64,000 nucleotides of DNA from Robertmurraya andreesenii (GCF_030813005.1 NZ_JAUSTU010000016.1:1-64000); one strand, 5' to 3'. Shown: positions 17,751 through 27,013, counted from the first letter of the stretch. The notes: a model not told the origin generated them from the sequence alone. Made by a program: numbers and translations.

Positions 17751-18314
17751 TTACAGGTTCACATCCACTTTGATAAGCCGCTTTTCATTTCGATCAATTC
17801 CAATATAGCGCAATGTCTCCGATGAAGAATGATGCTGATAAATTCCCATCAGAATCGAAACTGCAATTCCCTTACGATAAGCATGGTATCCAAATGTTTT
17901 TCTCAATGTGTGCATGCCTATTTTCTCCGAAATCCCTACATCCTTTGCAGCTTTATTAATAATCCGATATGCTTGCTGCCTCGTAATCGGCTGCTCATTC
18001 TTTTTCGACTTAAACAAAAAATCATCTTCGTCCAAATCGTACATATCAAAATAATTCTTTAATTCCTGCTGAACTTTGGAATTTAAATAATATGCTTGTT
18101 CCTGTTCACAATTTTCGTCTTTTAAGTATAGAAACTCCTTTAGTTTCTCTCCTTCTCTAACATCTGCAACTTTTAACGAGAGTAAATCATGCACTCTTAT
18201 TCCTGTATTAATTCCAAACACAAAAAGCAAAAGATCTCGCTGTGATTGTTTTTTTAAGAGTTCTTTAATTGCGTTTATTTTTTCAATATCTCTAATAGGT
18301 TCGACGAACTCCAC
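17751..18314 (-). CDS. minimal tyrosine recombinase (catalytic domain only)
   Basis: 187 residues from a GTG at 18314 with an AGGGGG ribosome site (18327-18322). The tyrosine-recombinase motifs are present: Arg-I in TGIRVHDLL, HTLRKTF (His-x-x-Arg), YQHHSSSETLRYIGI with the second His and the Tyr nucleophile. The N-terminal core-binding domain of full integrases is absent, and the ribosome site argues that it never was part of this gene. No att site or phage gene is nearby. Role unknown; such small integrases recur in Bacillaceae. Confidence 0.8.
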   Translation of the reverse strand: MEFVEPIRDIEKINAIKELLKKQSQRDLLLFVFGINTGIRVHDLLSLKVADVREGEKLKEFLYLKDENCEQEQAYYLNSKVQQELKNYFDMYDLDEDDFLFKSKKNEQPITRQQAYRIINKAAKDVGISEKIGMHTLRKTFGYHAYRKGIAVSILMGIYQHHSSSETLRYIGIDRNEKRLIKVDVNL

Positions 18315-18451
18315 AATTTTGCCCCCTACTAATGTTACATAAAATAATCGTAGCATACATTGAGTAACATAACAATAAATAAAGACTAGGGAATCACCAA
18401 AAAGGACGATCCGTTGTTAAGTACTTTGATGAGATTATCAAGCAATGGGAC

Positions 18452-18485
18452 AAAAAAACAGCCACTCAGGTGGAAGTGACTGTTT
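18452..18485 (-). terminator. intrinsic terminator of dgkB
   Basis: On the minus strand AACAGTCAC pairs with GTGGCTGTT and a run of seven T follows. It begins at the dgkB stop codon. Confidence 0.8.
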
Positions 18486-19414
18486 TACGTATTATGAAGA
18501 TTTTCTGGACGATCTTCTTCTCTTATCTTATCAAGCGGAACAAACACCTCAAGATGGCGGTATAGATTAACAAATTCAGCCGGTAAGAGCCCGCCAAACT
18601 CGCCATCTAAATTAAGCTGCACCTTCTCATCAGAGGTGACCTTGATGCGATTGGCCTGTGTATAAATAACATTCGGATCATGAATATGCTCTCCCCTTAA
18701 TGCAAGAGTAGCGACACGAACAAAGTCAGCCAGATTCGTTTTCTTCAAAATCAGAAGTGAGAACAATCCATCATTAATAGAAGCATTCGGCGCTAGCTTC
18801 TCAAAGCCCCCTACAGAATTGGTAAGACCAACCAAGAAGAGCATCGCTTCACCCTCAAACAGCTTTCCATCATACTCGATTCGTACATCTGTTGCCTTGA
18901 AGGATGGCAGCATCTCAATGCCCTTTAAATAGTAGGCAAGCTGCCCCAGCATCGTCTTCAGCTTACTTGGAACTTCGTATGTGAGCTCTGTGATCCGACC
19001 CCCACCGCCAATATTGACGAAATACTTATCGTTCATACGACCAATATCAATGGGAATCGTTTCTCCCTGAACGATGATATCTGTTGCTGCTTGAATGTCA
19101 CGCGGAATCTGCACAGCACGGGCAAAATCATTCGTTGTTCCAGCTGGAATAATTCCTAGCTTCGGTCTATATTCCTGTTCTGCTAATCCGTTCACAACTT
19201 CATTGATCGTCCCGTCGCCACCTACAGCTACAACGAGGTCATATTTTCTTTCTACTGCAATTCTCGCTGCTGACGTTGCATCACCTGCCTCAGTTGTCGC
19301 ATGGCAGGAGGCCTCATAGCCCGCCATTTCCAGCTTCTGCAGAACTTCAGGCAAATGCTTCTTAAATATTTCACGACCAGAAGTTGGATTATAAATGATT
19401 CTTGCTCTTTTCAT
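18485..19414 (-). CDS. dgkB: diacylglycerol kinase (lipid kinase DgkB)
   Basis: About 309 residues of the DAGK_cat family. DgkB phosphorylates diacylglycerol released during lipoteichoic acid synthesis, returning it to phosphatidate. The nucleotide loop YNPTSGRE (about 8-15) and VVAVGGDGTINEVVNGL (about 61-77) are diagnostic. LGIIPAGTTNDFARA is the substrate loop. Membrane-associated from the cytoplasmic side. ATG 19414 fits the AGGATGATGG site better than 19423. Confidence 0.92.
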   Translation of the reverse strand: MKRARIIYNPTSGREIFKKHLPEVLQKLEMAGYEASCHATTEAGDATSAARIAVERKYDLVVAVGGDGTINEVVNGLAEQEYRPKLGIIPAGTTNDFARAVQIPRDIQAATDIIVQGETIPIDIGRMNDKYFVNIGGGGRITELTYEVPSKLKTMLGQLAYYLKGIEMLPSFKATDVRIEYDGKLFEGEAMLFLVGLTNSVGGFEKLAPNASINDGLFSLLILKKTNLADFVRVATLALRGEHIHDPNVIYTQANRIKVTSDEKVQLNLDGEFGGLLPAEFVNLYRHLEVFVPLDKIREEDRPENLHNT

Positions 19415-19597
19415 ACCCATCATCCTATTTCAAAAAAATTAAAGTCCCCTAGTAAATTATTCCATCCTTATCATATCTCAAAAAATGGAGAACTGCCACT
19501 TAAAATGCTTCCTTTGAAATATTATTCCTTTTATCTCATTCCTGCAAGGGGGTCGTTCTCTAATGGCCACAAAGTATGAGAAAAGGCTCTTTCCAAA

Positions 19598-19627
19598 AGA
19601 AAAACCCCAGCTGAGGCTGAGAGTTTT
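19598..19627 (-). terminator. terminator of the ECF sigma operon
   Basis: On the minus strand AAACTCTCAGC pairs imperfectly with GCTGGGGTTTT across CTCA, then T-rich. It directly follows the stop at 19629. Confidence 0.65.
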
Positions 19628-19628
19628 C

Positions 19629-20573
19629 TTATTGCTTCATCATGCTTAAGCTAACCTGATAGGCTCTAACAATATTTATATTGTGCGTCCCTTCGCCAAT
19701 TTTAAACGTGCCATTTCTATAAGAGGAGGACTCGCTATTTGGATCGTGTTTCTCCTCCACATTCCATTTTCCATCCTGACTATTTAACTCTTGCACTTGT
19801 GAAGCCAGTATATTTACATTACTGTTCTCCTCCACACTCAACGAGACGTCTGAAGCATCCTCTACACTCCAATTATTTTGAAGTTCACGTGGCTTTAAGG
19901 TAATCGGATTCCCCTCTCCCAATATTTCTAGTTTAATTCTTGCAGGAATTAAAATTGTCGCTTCTAATTGACCTTCATAATGATTGAAGACTCCTGATTC
20001 ATTTGGCAATCTTTTTACCGTCAGGAAGAGGGTATCCCCTTTCTTATGAACAGATAGATAATCTTCTACTTTGGATACAAGCTGCTTATTTTTACCGGAA
20101 AAGGCCGTGTAGGTTCCAAACATAGCCACCTCCTGACTCGAGGTCCCTTCCACCAAAATAGTGTTTTGCTCTGTCTTAAGCACAACTCTTTTGATATCAT
20201 CTTCAATTTTTGCGGAGTATTCCGGCAGTTCCACCGTCCTCTCTTCTCTCGACAGTTCTGTATCGATAATATCAAGAAGCCCCGTTGTACTTAACACAGC
20301 AAACCCAATGCCAACCATCCCGATAATTCCAACAAAGAAAATGCTCAGAAAATCATATTTGATAAAAGGCTTCTCTTTTCTTGATAAGTATAAGTAGAGA
20401 AGAATTTCGACTCCTAGTACGATAAGAATCACCGGCCACCAGGAAATCATAATTTTCGTTAAGCCAACACCTGTAAACTGTGAAAATAAGAGAAATACCC
20501 CCAAGAACAATAGGGAAATTCCCATCGAAATTGTTCCAACCCGCCATGTTCTCTTTTGCAGTTCTTCCTTCAT
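19629..20573 (-). CDS. membrane protein with LiaF-like/adhesin-like extracytoplasmic domain
   Basis: 314 residues. Three transmembrane segments in the first 100 residues (about 14-32, 42-60, 76-97) resemble the LiaF N-terminal layout. The remainder is an extracytoplasmic beta-rich region without catalytic motifs, similar in style to DUF4097-like sheets. Last gene of the sigma operon and overlapping its neighbour by four bases. Probably an envelope-stress effector or sensor; this is inference from context. Confidence 0.55.
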   Translation of the reverse strand: MKEELQKRTWRVGTISMGISLLFLGVFLLFSQFTGVGLTKIMISWWPVILIVLGVEILLYLYLSRKEKPFIKYDFLSIFFVGIIGMVGIGFAVLSTTGLLDIIDTELSREERTVELPEYSAKIEDDIKRVVLKTEQNTILVEGTSSQEVAMFGTYTAFSGKNKQLVSKVEDYLSVHKKGDTLFLTVKRLPNESGVFNHYEGQLEATILIPARIKLEILGEGNPITLKPRELQNNWSVEDASDVSLSVEENSNVNILASQVQELNSQDGKWNVEEKHDPNSESSSYRNGTFKIGEGTHNINIVRAYQVSLSMMKQ

Positions 20574-21649
20574 TCCGAGATCTCCTCCTTTTTCGGCTTG
20601 CTTCCCGTAAGCAGCTTAATTCCGCCGCCGATAAGCAAGATGCATACAATGCCCGTCTGGAAGTAGCGGTCGAACCAATACTTTAAATCAATATTAATTA
20701 AATCAGTGAGCATCGATGACAATGCTGGTAAAAGGATACTGCTTGTCAAATAATAAAGTCCTAGCAGAATCAAACCGATTCCAATCCATTTCTGGTGATT
20801 AATAAGATTGGATATGATCGGCGTGTCCTCTATCTCTTCCTTTCCATATCTTGATGCATTTTGCAAGCCATCAAAGAAGCTGTAGAACCAGATAATCGGA
20901 ATGAGGAAAAGGAAGATCCCAAGTCTCAACACATCCAAAATATAGATGGAGAAAAGAAAGGCAGCCATCAGCTGAATTCCTCGGCGCTGAATCCCTAGAT
21001 ACAAATGCCCCGCCCCTGGAAAAATCGACAGGAAGGTAGCAATCGACTTGCTCTTCTTTCCATCCTCTCTTTTCATTTCTAAATCCTCTAAGATCGAACG
21101 GTCCACAAGTTCCTCTCCTCTTTGCTTTTTATTTAATTGCTGCATCGTATCAAAGAACCCATATACCCAAATGACAGGCAAAATCGCTAGAAAGATAAGA
21201 AATTCTCCTCTAGAAGTAAGAACTGTTACAAAAAACACCATGATGATCGAGCCTAGAAAAGCCGTTAAAAGGGTCATCCCACGATTCATAAGCCCCAGCT
21301 GAAAATGTCCCACGCCTGGAACAAAGGATAGGACAATCGTGAAAAATCGCTCCTGCTCCTGAGTTTGTGATTTAACAGGGTCATTTTCCATCTGGACGGT
21401 AACCTTGTTATATACTGTTTTCGAAGCGGTCATCGCAGTGTCAATAAGGTTGACGATATATAGAATGACACCGAAAATAAACACTACCATGGCTAACTCC
21501 TGTTCCCATCCGGTCATGAGTATAAAAAATAGTGCAATCAGCCCAAACTCGCCGAACATATAAGCTAGTCCTCGGAATGTTTTTCGTAAGTAAAGCAACC
21601 CTCCTCCAGGGAAGAATGCCAATAAAAATGCTAGTATTGGGTTTTTCAT
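20570..21649 (-). CDS. polytopic membrane protein with three TM2-like repeats
   Basis: 359 residues, about nine or ten membrane helices. A motif repeats three times: FFPGGGLLYLRKTFRG (about 13-28), FVPGVGHFQLGLMNRG (about 113-128) and IFPGAGHLYLGIQRRG (about 212-227). Each resembles the TM2/YozV-type PGxGxxYLG turn. So the protein looks like an internal triplication plus a C-terminal pair of helices. Starts one base into the anti-sigma stop (TAATG). Function unknown. Confidence 0.6.
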   Translation of the reverse strand: MKNPILAFLLAFFPGGGLLYLRKTFRGLAYMFGEFGLIALFFILMTGWEQELAMVVFIFGVILYIVNLIDTAMTASKTVYNKVTVQMENDPVKSQTQEQERFFTIVLSFVPGVGHFQLGLMNRGMTLLTAFLGSIIMVFFVTVLTSRGEFLIFLAILPVIWVYGFFDTMQQLNKKQRGEELVDRSILEDLEMKREDGKKSKSIATFLSIFPGAGHLYLGIQRRGIQLMAAFLFSIYILDVLRLGIFLFLIPIIWFYSFFDGLQNASRYGKEEIEDTPIISNLINHQKWIGIGLILLGLYYLTSSILLPALSSMLTDLINIDLKYWFDRYFQTGIVCILLIGGGIKLLTGSKPKKEEISE

Positions 21650-22104
21650 TACTTGTTCGCCTCCCTATTTTTAATCTCGAATGTATCGATCCACGCAAAC
21701 GTTTTATTCATTATCTCTTCCGTCATAGAAGGCGGGCTTTCATCAATGCTCGGTGTTTCCACAGCACCCGCATATTTCGTAATCGATTGAAAAACACCGG
21801 ATGTCATAAAAAGTAGTGTCATTGCTGCAGCCACTATATAATGAAAACTCGTCCTTTGATAAAACGGTGCTTGTTTTTCAGGCAATTTCTTTTTCACTTG
21901 TGAAACGTCTGCCATCACCAGGTTGGTAAAGTCGTCTGCGTTTGAAAGAACCGGCAACGAGGATTCAAGCTCGGTCACGGCTTGTAGATAAAGCTCCAAA
22001 CATTGGTCGCAGCTGTATAAATGATCATCATACACCTCACGGACATTGTCATTTATTTCATTGTTCACGTACTTGACCCATTCCTCGTAGGAAACATGAT
22101 TCAT
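21649..22104 (-). CDS. anti-sigma factor with zinc-finger (zf-HC2) domain
   Basis: 151 residues. The N-terminal HxxxCxxC motif (HLYSCDQCLELY, about 28-39) is the ZAS zinc finger that clamps ECF sigma factors. One membrane helix lies near residues 90-110 and a short external tail follows. Start 22104 is preferred: its ATG overlaps the sigma stop (ATGA) and has an AAGGAGG site inside the sigma gene. Confidence 0.85.
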   Translation of the reverse strand: MNHVSYEEWVKYVNNEINDNVREVYDDHLYSCDQCLELYLQAVTELESSLPVLSNADDFTNLVMADVSQVKKKLPEKQAPFYQRTSFHYIVAAAMTLLFMTSGVFQSITKYAGAVETPSIDESPPSMTEEIMNKTFAWIDTFEIKNREANK

Positions 22105-22646
22105 GAAAAATCGTCCTCCTTCCAATGCTTTTTCATCCAATGCCTTGCCCGGTACAGCTTCGTTTCAATGGTCTTCACCTGTACCTGCTGTTCCTCTGCC
22201 ATCTGCTGATAGCTCTTCTCTTCTATATAGAAGTCATAGACGACTCCTCGATAGTTATCCGGAAGCTCCTCCAGTCGTTCTCTTACAAGACGCCGCCTCT
22301 CCATGCTAATTACCTCGGATTCGACATGGTCTCGAGTGGAGGTAAGGGCATCATATTCGAGCCCTTCAACCACTTCCTCTCTGCGTCTCGCTTGCTTTCG
22401 CTTAATATCAATGGCGTGATTAACTGCAATTCTTTTCATCCATGTTTTGAAGCCTTGATTCTCATATTGGGGAAGAGAATGATAGATCTTCAAAAAGACT
22501 TCTTGTGTAGCGTCTTCGGCATCCTTTTGATTCCTTAGGACAGCAAAGATGGTTCGAAACAATTCCGTACGATATTTCTCAACGAGCAGCCTAAAGGCAT
22601 GATCGTTTCCGTCTAGTATTTTCTTAATCAGAACCTGATCGCTAAT
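22101..22646 (-). CDS. ECF-type RNA polymerase sigma factor
   Basis: Region 2 (LRNQKDAEDATQEVFLKIY, then FKTWMKRIAVNHAID) and region 4 (LPDNYRGVVYDFYIEEKSYQQMAEE ... LYRARHWMKKHW) are clear. The homologous N-terminus DQVLIKKILDGNDHAFRLLVEKYRTE lies upstream of the first usable ATG/GTG/TTG. The only codon at correct distance from the strong AAAGGGGGAG site is ATT at 22646, giving 181 residues. A TTG at 22562 would delete part of region 2. An ATT start or a sequence error are the alternatives. First gene of a four-gene operon with its anti-sigma. Confidence 0.82.
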   Translation of the reverse strand: MSDQVLIKKILDGNDHAFRLLVEKYRTELFRTIFAVLRNQKDAEDATQEVFLKIYHSLPQYENQGFKTWMKRIAVNHAIDIKRKQARRREEVVEGLEYDALTSTRDHVESEVISMERRRLVRERLEELPDNYRGVVYDFYIEEKSYQQMAEEQQVQVKTIETKLYRARHWMKKHWKEDDFS

Positions 22647-22683
22647 CTCTCTCTCCCCCTTTCGAGCAGCTTCTATTTCAATA

Positions 22684-22709
22684 GACGATTAGGAAATTCA
22701 TAACCCTAC
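22684..22709 (-). promoter_or_regulatory. candidate ECF-type promoter of the sigma operon
   Basis: On the minus strand GTAGGGTT (22709-22702) precedes CGTC (22687-22684) by 14 bases. CGTC is the usual -10 core of Bacillus ECF promoters, so self-regulation is plausible. The -35 is not the standard AAC form. Confidence 0.4.
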
Positions 22710-22838
22710 ACTTTTTTGAAAAAAATTTTGTCATCTTGAGCTGGCACTTTCTATTAGATACCTGTTCCAAAAAATTTCTATTTCCACATTATCACAATAT
22801 GATAGTATAAGGATAACCTGAATATTAAGGGGGATGTT

Positions 22839-23450
22839 ATGACTGTTCTTCTATATGTAGCGGCCTATGTGATCGGGTCCATACCCACTGCTATAATTGT
22901 GGGAAAGCTTTTTTACGGAGTCGATATTCGTAACCATGGCAGCAATAATCCGGGTGCAACGAATACAGTGAGGGTACTTGGGAAGAGGGCTGGTGTTATC
23001 GTTTTAATCGGGGACATCGGCAAAGGAGCGCTTGCTGCGGCACTACCCTATATTCTGCATGTGGATGCCGATCCACTTCTGATCGGATTGGTAGCCGTCT
23101 TGGGTCATTGCTTCCCAATCTTCGCTAACTTTCGCGGAGGAAAAGCGATCGCCACCACAGCAGGGACACTTCTCATTGCCAACCCGTGGATGCTGGTTGT
23201 TGCTTATGTGAGCTTTTTTGGTGTTATTTTTGCAACAAAGTATGTATTTATGGGGTCCATTTCAGTCGGGGTCGCTTTATTTATCTATTCATTATTGGAA
23301 CCGGGTCAAAGCTATGAACTTATCTTTTTCTTTTTCATATTATTCTTGATTTTCCTGCATCGCTCTAATATTCGTAACTTCAAGGCCCATAAGGAACCGA
23401 AAGTAAACGACAAAAACTTGAAAAATGACCGAATTTCAAAGAAAAAATGA
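22839..23450 (+). CDS. plsY: acyl-phosphate:glycerol-3-phosphate acyltransferase PlsY
   Basis: 203 residues, about five membrane helices. PlsY makes lysophosphatidate from acyl-phosphate and glycerol-3-phosphate in the inner membrane. Motif GSNNPGATN is at 34-42. KGALAAALP and GHCFPIFANFRGGKAIAT are the other two active-site loops. A basic C-terminal tail follows. AAGGGGG ribosome site. Monocistronic with a shared terminator. Confidence 0.95.
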   Translation: MTVLLYVAAYVIGSIPTAIIVGKLFYGVDIRNHGSNNPGATNTVRVLGKRAGVIVLIGDIGKGALAAALPYILHVDADPLLIGLVAVLGHCFPIFANFRGGKAIATTAGTLLIANPWMLVVAYVSFFGVIFATKYVFMGSISVGVALFIYSLLEPGQSYELIFFFFILFLIFLHRSNIRNFKAHKEPKVNDKNLKNDRISKKK

Positions 23451-23481
23451 GAAATAGAGGAGTCCTCTATTTCTCATTTTT
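23443..23481. terminator. bidirectional terminator between plsY and the thioredoxin-like gene
   Basis: An 18-bp perfect stem (23443-23460 and 23464-23481) with a three-base loop has A-runs and T-runs at both outer ends. It overlaps the stop codons of both convergent genes. Confidence 0.9.
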
Positions 23482-24027
23482 CAATTTTGAGATGATGCTA
23501 TTGGCAACGGAATGCCATAAGTTCTGGTCCTCTAAATAGGTTTGCTTAATTTTCTTATACAATTCCTTCTGCTTTTCCTCAAAGTCCTCAGCATCTTTTG
23601 GAGGAAGCTCGCTTCTTAATGTATCGACCAAGTTCTGTGCTTCAGAAGCTCTCGGGCCCCACACCGCCTTTTCATTGCCTTCCCCGTCGATAAAGACAAA
23701 GATCGGAATTGATCGTGCCGTCCCGTTTGTTAAGTATTGATCCATTAATTCTAAATTACTGTCTCTAAGTACAAAACGAACATCTAGGTTTAGTTCTTTA
23801 GCTATTTTCATGAGAATGGGATTATTCATGAGGGCGTCCCCACACCAATCCTCTGTCAGGACGATTACCTTTGATGTCCGTCCTTTTAAGGCTGTAAGCT
23901 CAGATTTTTGTTGCTCATCTAGCTCGAATTTTTCATAAATCAAATTCATTTCGTCGAGATTTACCTTCATTTGTGCCTTGTATTCTTCGTAGGTTAACCC
24001 TTTTTGAAACCAATCGATTAAGTTCAT
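23467..24027 (-). CDS. thioredoxin-fold protein with a single active-site Cys
   Basis: About 186 residues of the Thioredoxin_9-like group. The active site is TEDWCGDA in place of CxxC, so only one Cys is present. RSIPIFVFID supplies the cis-Pro. N-terminal region is helical. Start 24027 has a GGGAGGG site; the upstream TTG overlaps it. It probably handles thiol-bound adducts or acts monothiolically; no partner is evident. Confidence 0.75.
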   Translation of the reverse strand: MNLIDWFQKGLTYEEYKAQMKVNLDEMNLIYEKFELDEQQKSELTALKGRTSKVIVLTEDWCGDALMNNPILMKIAKELNLDVRFVLRDSNLELMDQYLTNGTARSIPIFVFIDGEGNEKAVWGPRASEAQNLVDTLRSELPPKDAEDFEEKQKELYKKIKQTYLEDQNLWHSVANSIISKLKNEK

Positions 24028-24103
24028 ACTTTCTTCCCTCCCCAAAAATAAAAGCCAGTAAGATGATTATATCCTACTGACTTTCGTAATCATAATTGCT
24101 TGC

Positions 24104-25531
24104 TTATCGTTTTTGTATTTCCTGCTGTAACAGTTTGTTGACAATTTGTGGATTTGCTTGTCCCTTTGTTGCCTTCATCAGCTGTCCGACAAGGAAACCG
24201 ATCGCTTTATTCTTACCATTCTTAAAGTCCTCAATCGATTGCGGATTGTTGTCTAACACTTCTGTAACAACCTTCAACAGTGCACCCTCATCGGAAATTT
24301 GCACGAGCCCTTTTTCCTTGACGATTTGCTCCGCATCGCCGCCATTCTCGATTAACTCCTTGAACACGGTTTTCGCAATCTTGGATGAAATCGTGCCGTT
24401 TTCAATCAGCTTAATCATTCCCGCCAAGCCTTCAGGAGTCAGCGCAACATCAGCAAGCTCTTTCTGCTCAGCATTCAAATAGCCCGATACCTCTCCCATC
24501 AGCCAGTTAGACGCCTGCTTCGCTTCTGCACCTGCTGCAACGGTTGCCTCAAAGAAATCAGCCATTTCCTTTGTTACCGTTAGTACGGCGGCATCATATT
24601 CAGGCAAGCCAAGCTCTTCGATGTAACGCTTCTTTCGAGCATCTGGTAGCTCTGGAATCTCTGCACGCACTCTTGCCTTCCATTCCTCATCAATATACAA
24701 ATCTAACAAATCTGGCTCCGGGAAATAGCGATAGTCATCCGATCCTTCTTTGACCCTCATCAGAATCGTATGACCTGTTGCTTCATCAAAGCGGCGTGTT
24801 TCCTGCTCGATCGTACCACCCGCACGAATCACTTCCTCCTGCCGCTTTTGTTCAAACTCCAGCCCTTTTCGTACAAAGTTAAAAGAGTTCAAGTTCTTCA
24901 GCTCTGTCTTTGTCCCGAATTCCTTTTGTCCCACTGGGCGAATGGAGATATTTGCATCACAGCGGAGCGAGCCCTCTTCCATTTTACAATCGGAAACACC
25001 AGTATATTGTATGATCGACTTTAGCTTTTCTAAGTAAGCATAAGCCTCATTGGGTGTGCGAATGTCTGGCTCAGAGACGATTTCGATTAGGGGAGTTCCT
25101 TGGCGGTTGTAGTCGCATAAGGAATAGCCCTTTTCATGATTAAGCTTGCCTGCATCCTCTTCAAGATGAATACGGGTAATCCCGATTCTCTTTTTATAGC
25201 CATCCACTTCAATTTCAATCCAGCCATGCTCTCCGATCGGCTTGTCAAATTGCGAAATTTGATAGGCCTTCGGGTTATCTGGGTAAAAATAGTTTTTCCG
25301 GTCAAATTTCGTTTCCGTCGCAATTTCACAGTTCAGTGCCATTGCAGCCTTCATGCCGTAGTCAACTACCTTTTTATTGAGGACAGGCAGAACACCTGGA
25401 TAGCCTAAATCAATGACGCTTGTGTTGGTATTCGGTTCTGCACCAAAATGGTTCGGGCTAGAAGAGAATATTTTCGAGTCTGTCTTTAATTCCACATGGA
25501 CTTCAAGTCCTATCACCGTTTCAAATTCCAT
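24104..25531 (-). CDS. gatB: Asp/Glu-tRNA amidotransferase subunit B
   Basis: 475 residues. GatB carries the kinase-like site that activates Glu-tRNA(Gln) or Asp-tRNA(Asn) for amidation. EFETVIGLEVHVELKTDSKI opens the cradle domain; VIDLGYPGVLPVLNK and DYNRQGTPLIEIVSEPD are hallmarks. The C-terminal YqeY-like tail binds tRNA. ATG 25531 is preferred over a GTG nine bases upstream that overlaps the AAGGGGTG ribosome site. Last gene of gatCAB. Confidence 0.96.
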   Translation of the reverse strand: MEFETVIGLEVHVELKTDSKIFSSSPNHFGAEPNTNTSVIDLGYPGVLPVLNKKVVDYGMKAAMALNCEIATETKFDRKNYFYPDNPKAYQISQFDKPIGEHGWIEIEVDGYKKRIGITRIHLEEDAGKLNHEKGYSLCDYNRQGTPLIEIVSEPDIRTPNEAYAYLEKLKSIIQYTGVSDCKMEEGSLRCDANISIRPVGQKEFGTKTELKNLNSFNFVRKGLEFEQKRQEEVIRAGGTIEQETRRFDEATGHTILMRVKEGSDDYRYFPEPDLLDLYIDEEWKARVRAEIPELPDARKKRYIEELGLPEYDAAVLTVTKEMADFFEATVAAGAEAKQASNWLMGEVSGYLNAEQKELADVALTPEGLAGMIKLIENGTISSKIAKTVFKELIENGGDAEQIVKEKGLVQISDEGALLKVVTEVLDNNPQSIEDFKNGKNKAIGFLVGQLMKATKGQANPQIVNKLLQQEIQKR

Positions 25532-25543
25532 TCGTCTCACCCC

Positions 25544-27001
25544 TTACAATTGTGGTTTTTGTTTATGAAAATCAGTCGCCTGCTCAAACGCATGGGCAAC
25601 TCGGTAAACGGTACTTTCATCAAAATGCTTTCCAATGATTTGCAGACCAAGAGGCAGACCATTTGATAATCCACAAGGAACGGAGATTCCTGGTACTCCC
25701 GCAAGGTTCACTGGGATCGTGAGTATATCGTTTAAGTACATCGTCATTGGGTCAGCAATATTTTCACCGATTTTAAAAGCTGGTGTTGGGGTCGTTGGTC
25801 CAACAATAACATCGTATGATTCAAATATTTTTTCAAAATCTTGCTTAATTAACGTACGCACCTTTTGTGCCTTCTTATAATAAGCATCATAGTACCCCGA
25901 GCTAAGCGCGAAGGTTCCGAGCATGATTCTTCTTTTAACCTCTTCACCAAAGCCCTCTGCTCTTGTATTTTTATATAGTTCCATCAAAGTTTCTGCATTT
26001 GGTGAACGATAGCCGTATCGTACCCCATCAAAGCGTGCTAGATTGGCAGAAGCCTCTGAGGAAGATAGTAGATAATAAGTGGCTAATGCATATTTAGAAT
26101 GAGGAAGCGATACTTCCTCCCATGTTGCACCTAGCTTTTCTAAAGTTTGAAGGGCATTCATGACCGATTGCTTAACCTCTTCATTTACCCCTTCACCAAG
26201 GTATTCCTTCGGTACGGCAATTTTGAGTCCCTTAACATCACCTGTTAAGGATCGCACAAAATTAGGCACATCAACATTGGCAGAGGTTGAATCCATTGGA
26301 TCAACACCTGAAATTGCTTGAAGGAGATAGGCATTATCCTCCACTGTTCTTGTAATTGGCCCGATTTGATCAAGAGAAGAGGCAAATGCCACTAATCCGT
26401 ATCGGGAAACTCGTCCATATGTAGGCTTCAGGCCAACGACACCACAGAATGATGCGGGCTGACGAATGGAGCCACCGGTATCTGACCCTAAGGAAAATGG
26501 TACTTCCCCCGCAGCAACCGCCGCTGCTGAACCACCCGAAGAACCACCTGGTACGGTTTCGAGATTCCAAGGATTTCTTGTTAATTGAAAGCTGGAATTT
26601 TCCGTTGAAGAGCCCATTGCAAACTCATCCATATTCAACTTTCCAATCGTAATGGCTTCCGCTTCCTCAAGCCTGTGCATAACTGTTGCATCATAAATAG
26701 GATCAAAGTTTTCAAGAATCTTGCTGGCACAAGTCGTGCGCAACCCTTTCGTAACGATATTGTCCTTAATTCCAATTGGCATTCCAAATAAAAGACCCTT
26801 TGATTCATTCGTACCGAGCTTGTCGTCAAGGTCTTTTGCTTTGAGGCGTGCCTTCTCTTCGTTTAACGTTAGGAATGCCTGAACCTTATCATCAACCTGT
26901 CCGATTCTTTTATAAGACTCATCCACAAGATCCGAGACAGAAATTTCTTTATTATGTAATGACTCATGAAGAGTGCTTAGCTTCTGATCAAATAAACCCA
27001 T
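25544..27001 (-). CDS. gatA: Asp/Glu-tRNA amidotransferase subunit A
   Basis: 485 residues, amidase-signature family. GatA hydrolyses glutamine and passes ammonia to GatB. The Ser-cisSer-Lys site is visible as KDNI (Lys), PGGSSGGSAAAVA and GSDTGGSIRQPA. Twelve bases separate it from gatC and from gatB, consistent with one operon. Confidence 0.96.
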   Translation of the reverse strand: MGLFDQKLSTLHESLHNKEISVSDLVDESYKRIGQVDDKVQAFLTLNEEKARLKAKDLDDKLGTNESKGLLFGMPIGIKDNIVTKGLRTTCASKILENFDPIYDATVMHRLEEAEAITIGKLNMDEFAMGSSTENSSFQLTRNPWNLETVPGGSSGGSAAAVAAGEVPFSLGSDTGGSIRQPASFCGVVGLKPTYGRVSRYGLVAFASSLDQIGPITRTVEDNAYLLQAISGVDPMDSTSANVDVPNFVRSLTGDVKGLKIAVPKEYLGEGVNEEVKQSVMNALQTLEKLGATWEEVSLPHSKYALATYYLLSSSEASANLARFDGVRYGYRSPNAETLMELYKNTRAEGFGEEVKRRIMLGTFALSSGYYDAYYKKAQKVRTLIKQDFEKIFESYDVIVGPTTPTPAFKIGENIADPMTMYLNDILTIPVNLAGVPGISVPCGLSNGLPLGLQIIGKHFDESTVYRVAHAFEQATDFHKQKPQL

Positions 27002-27013
27002 GCTTCCCCCTCC

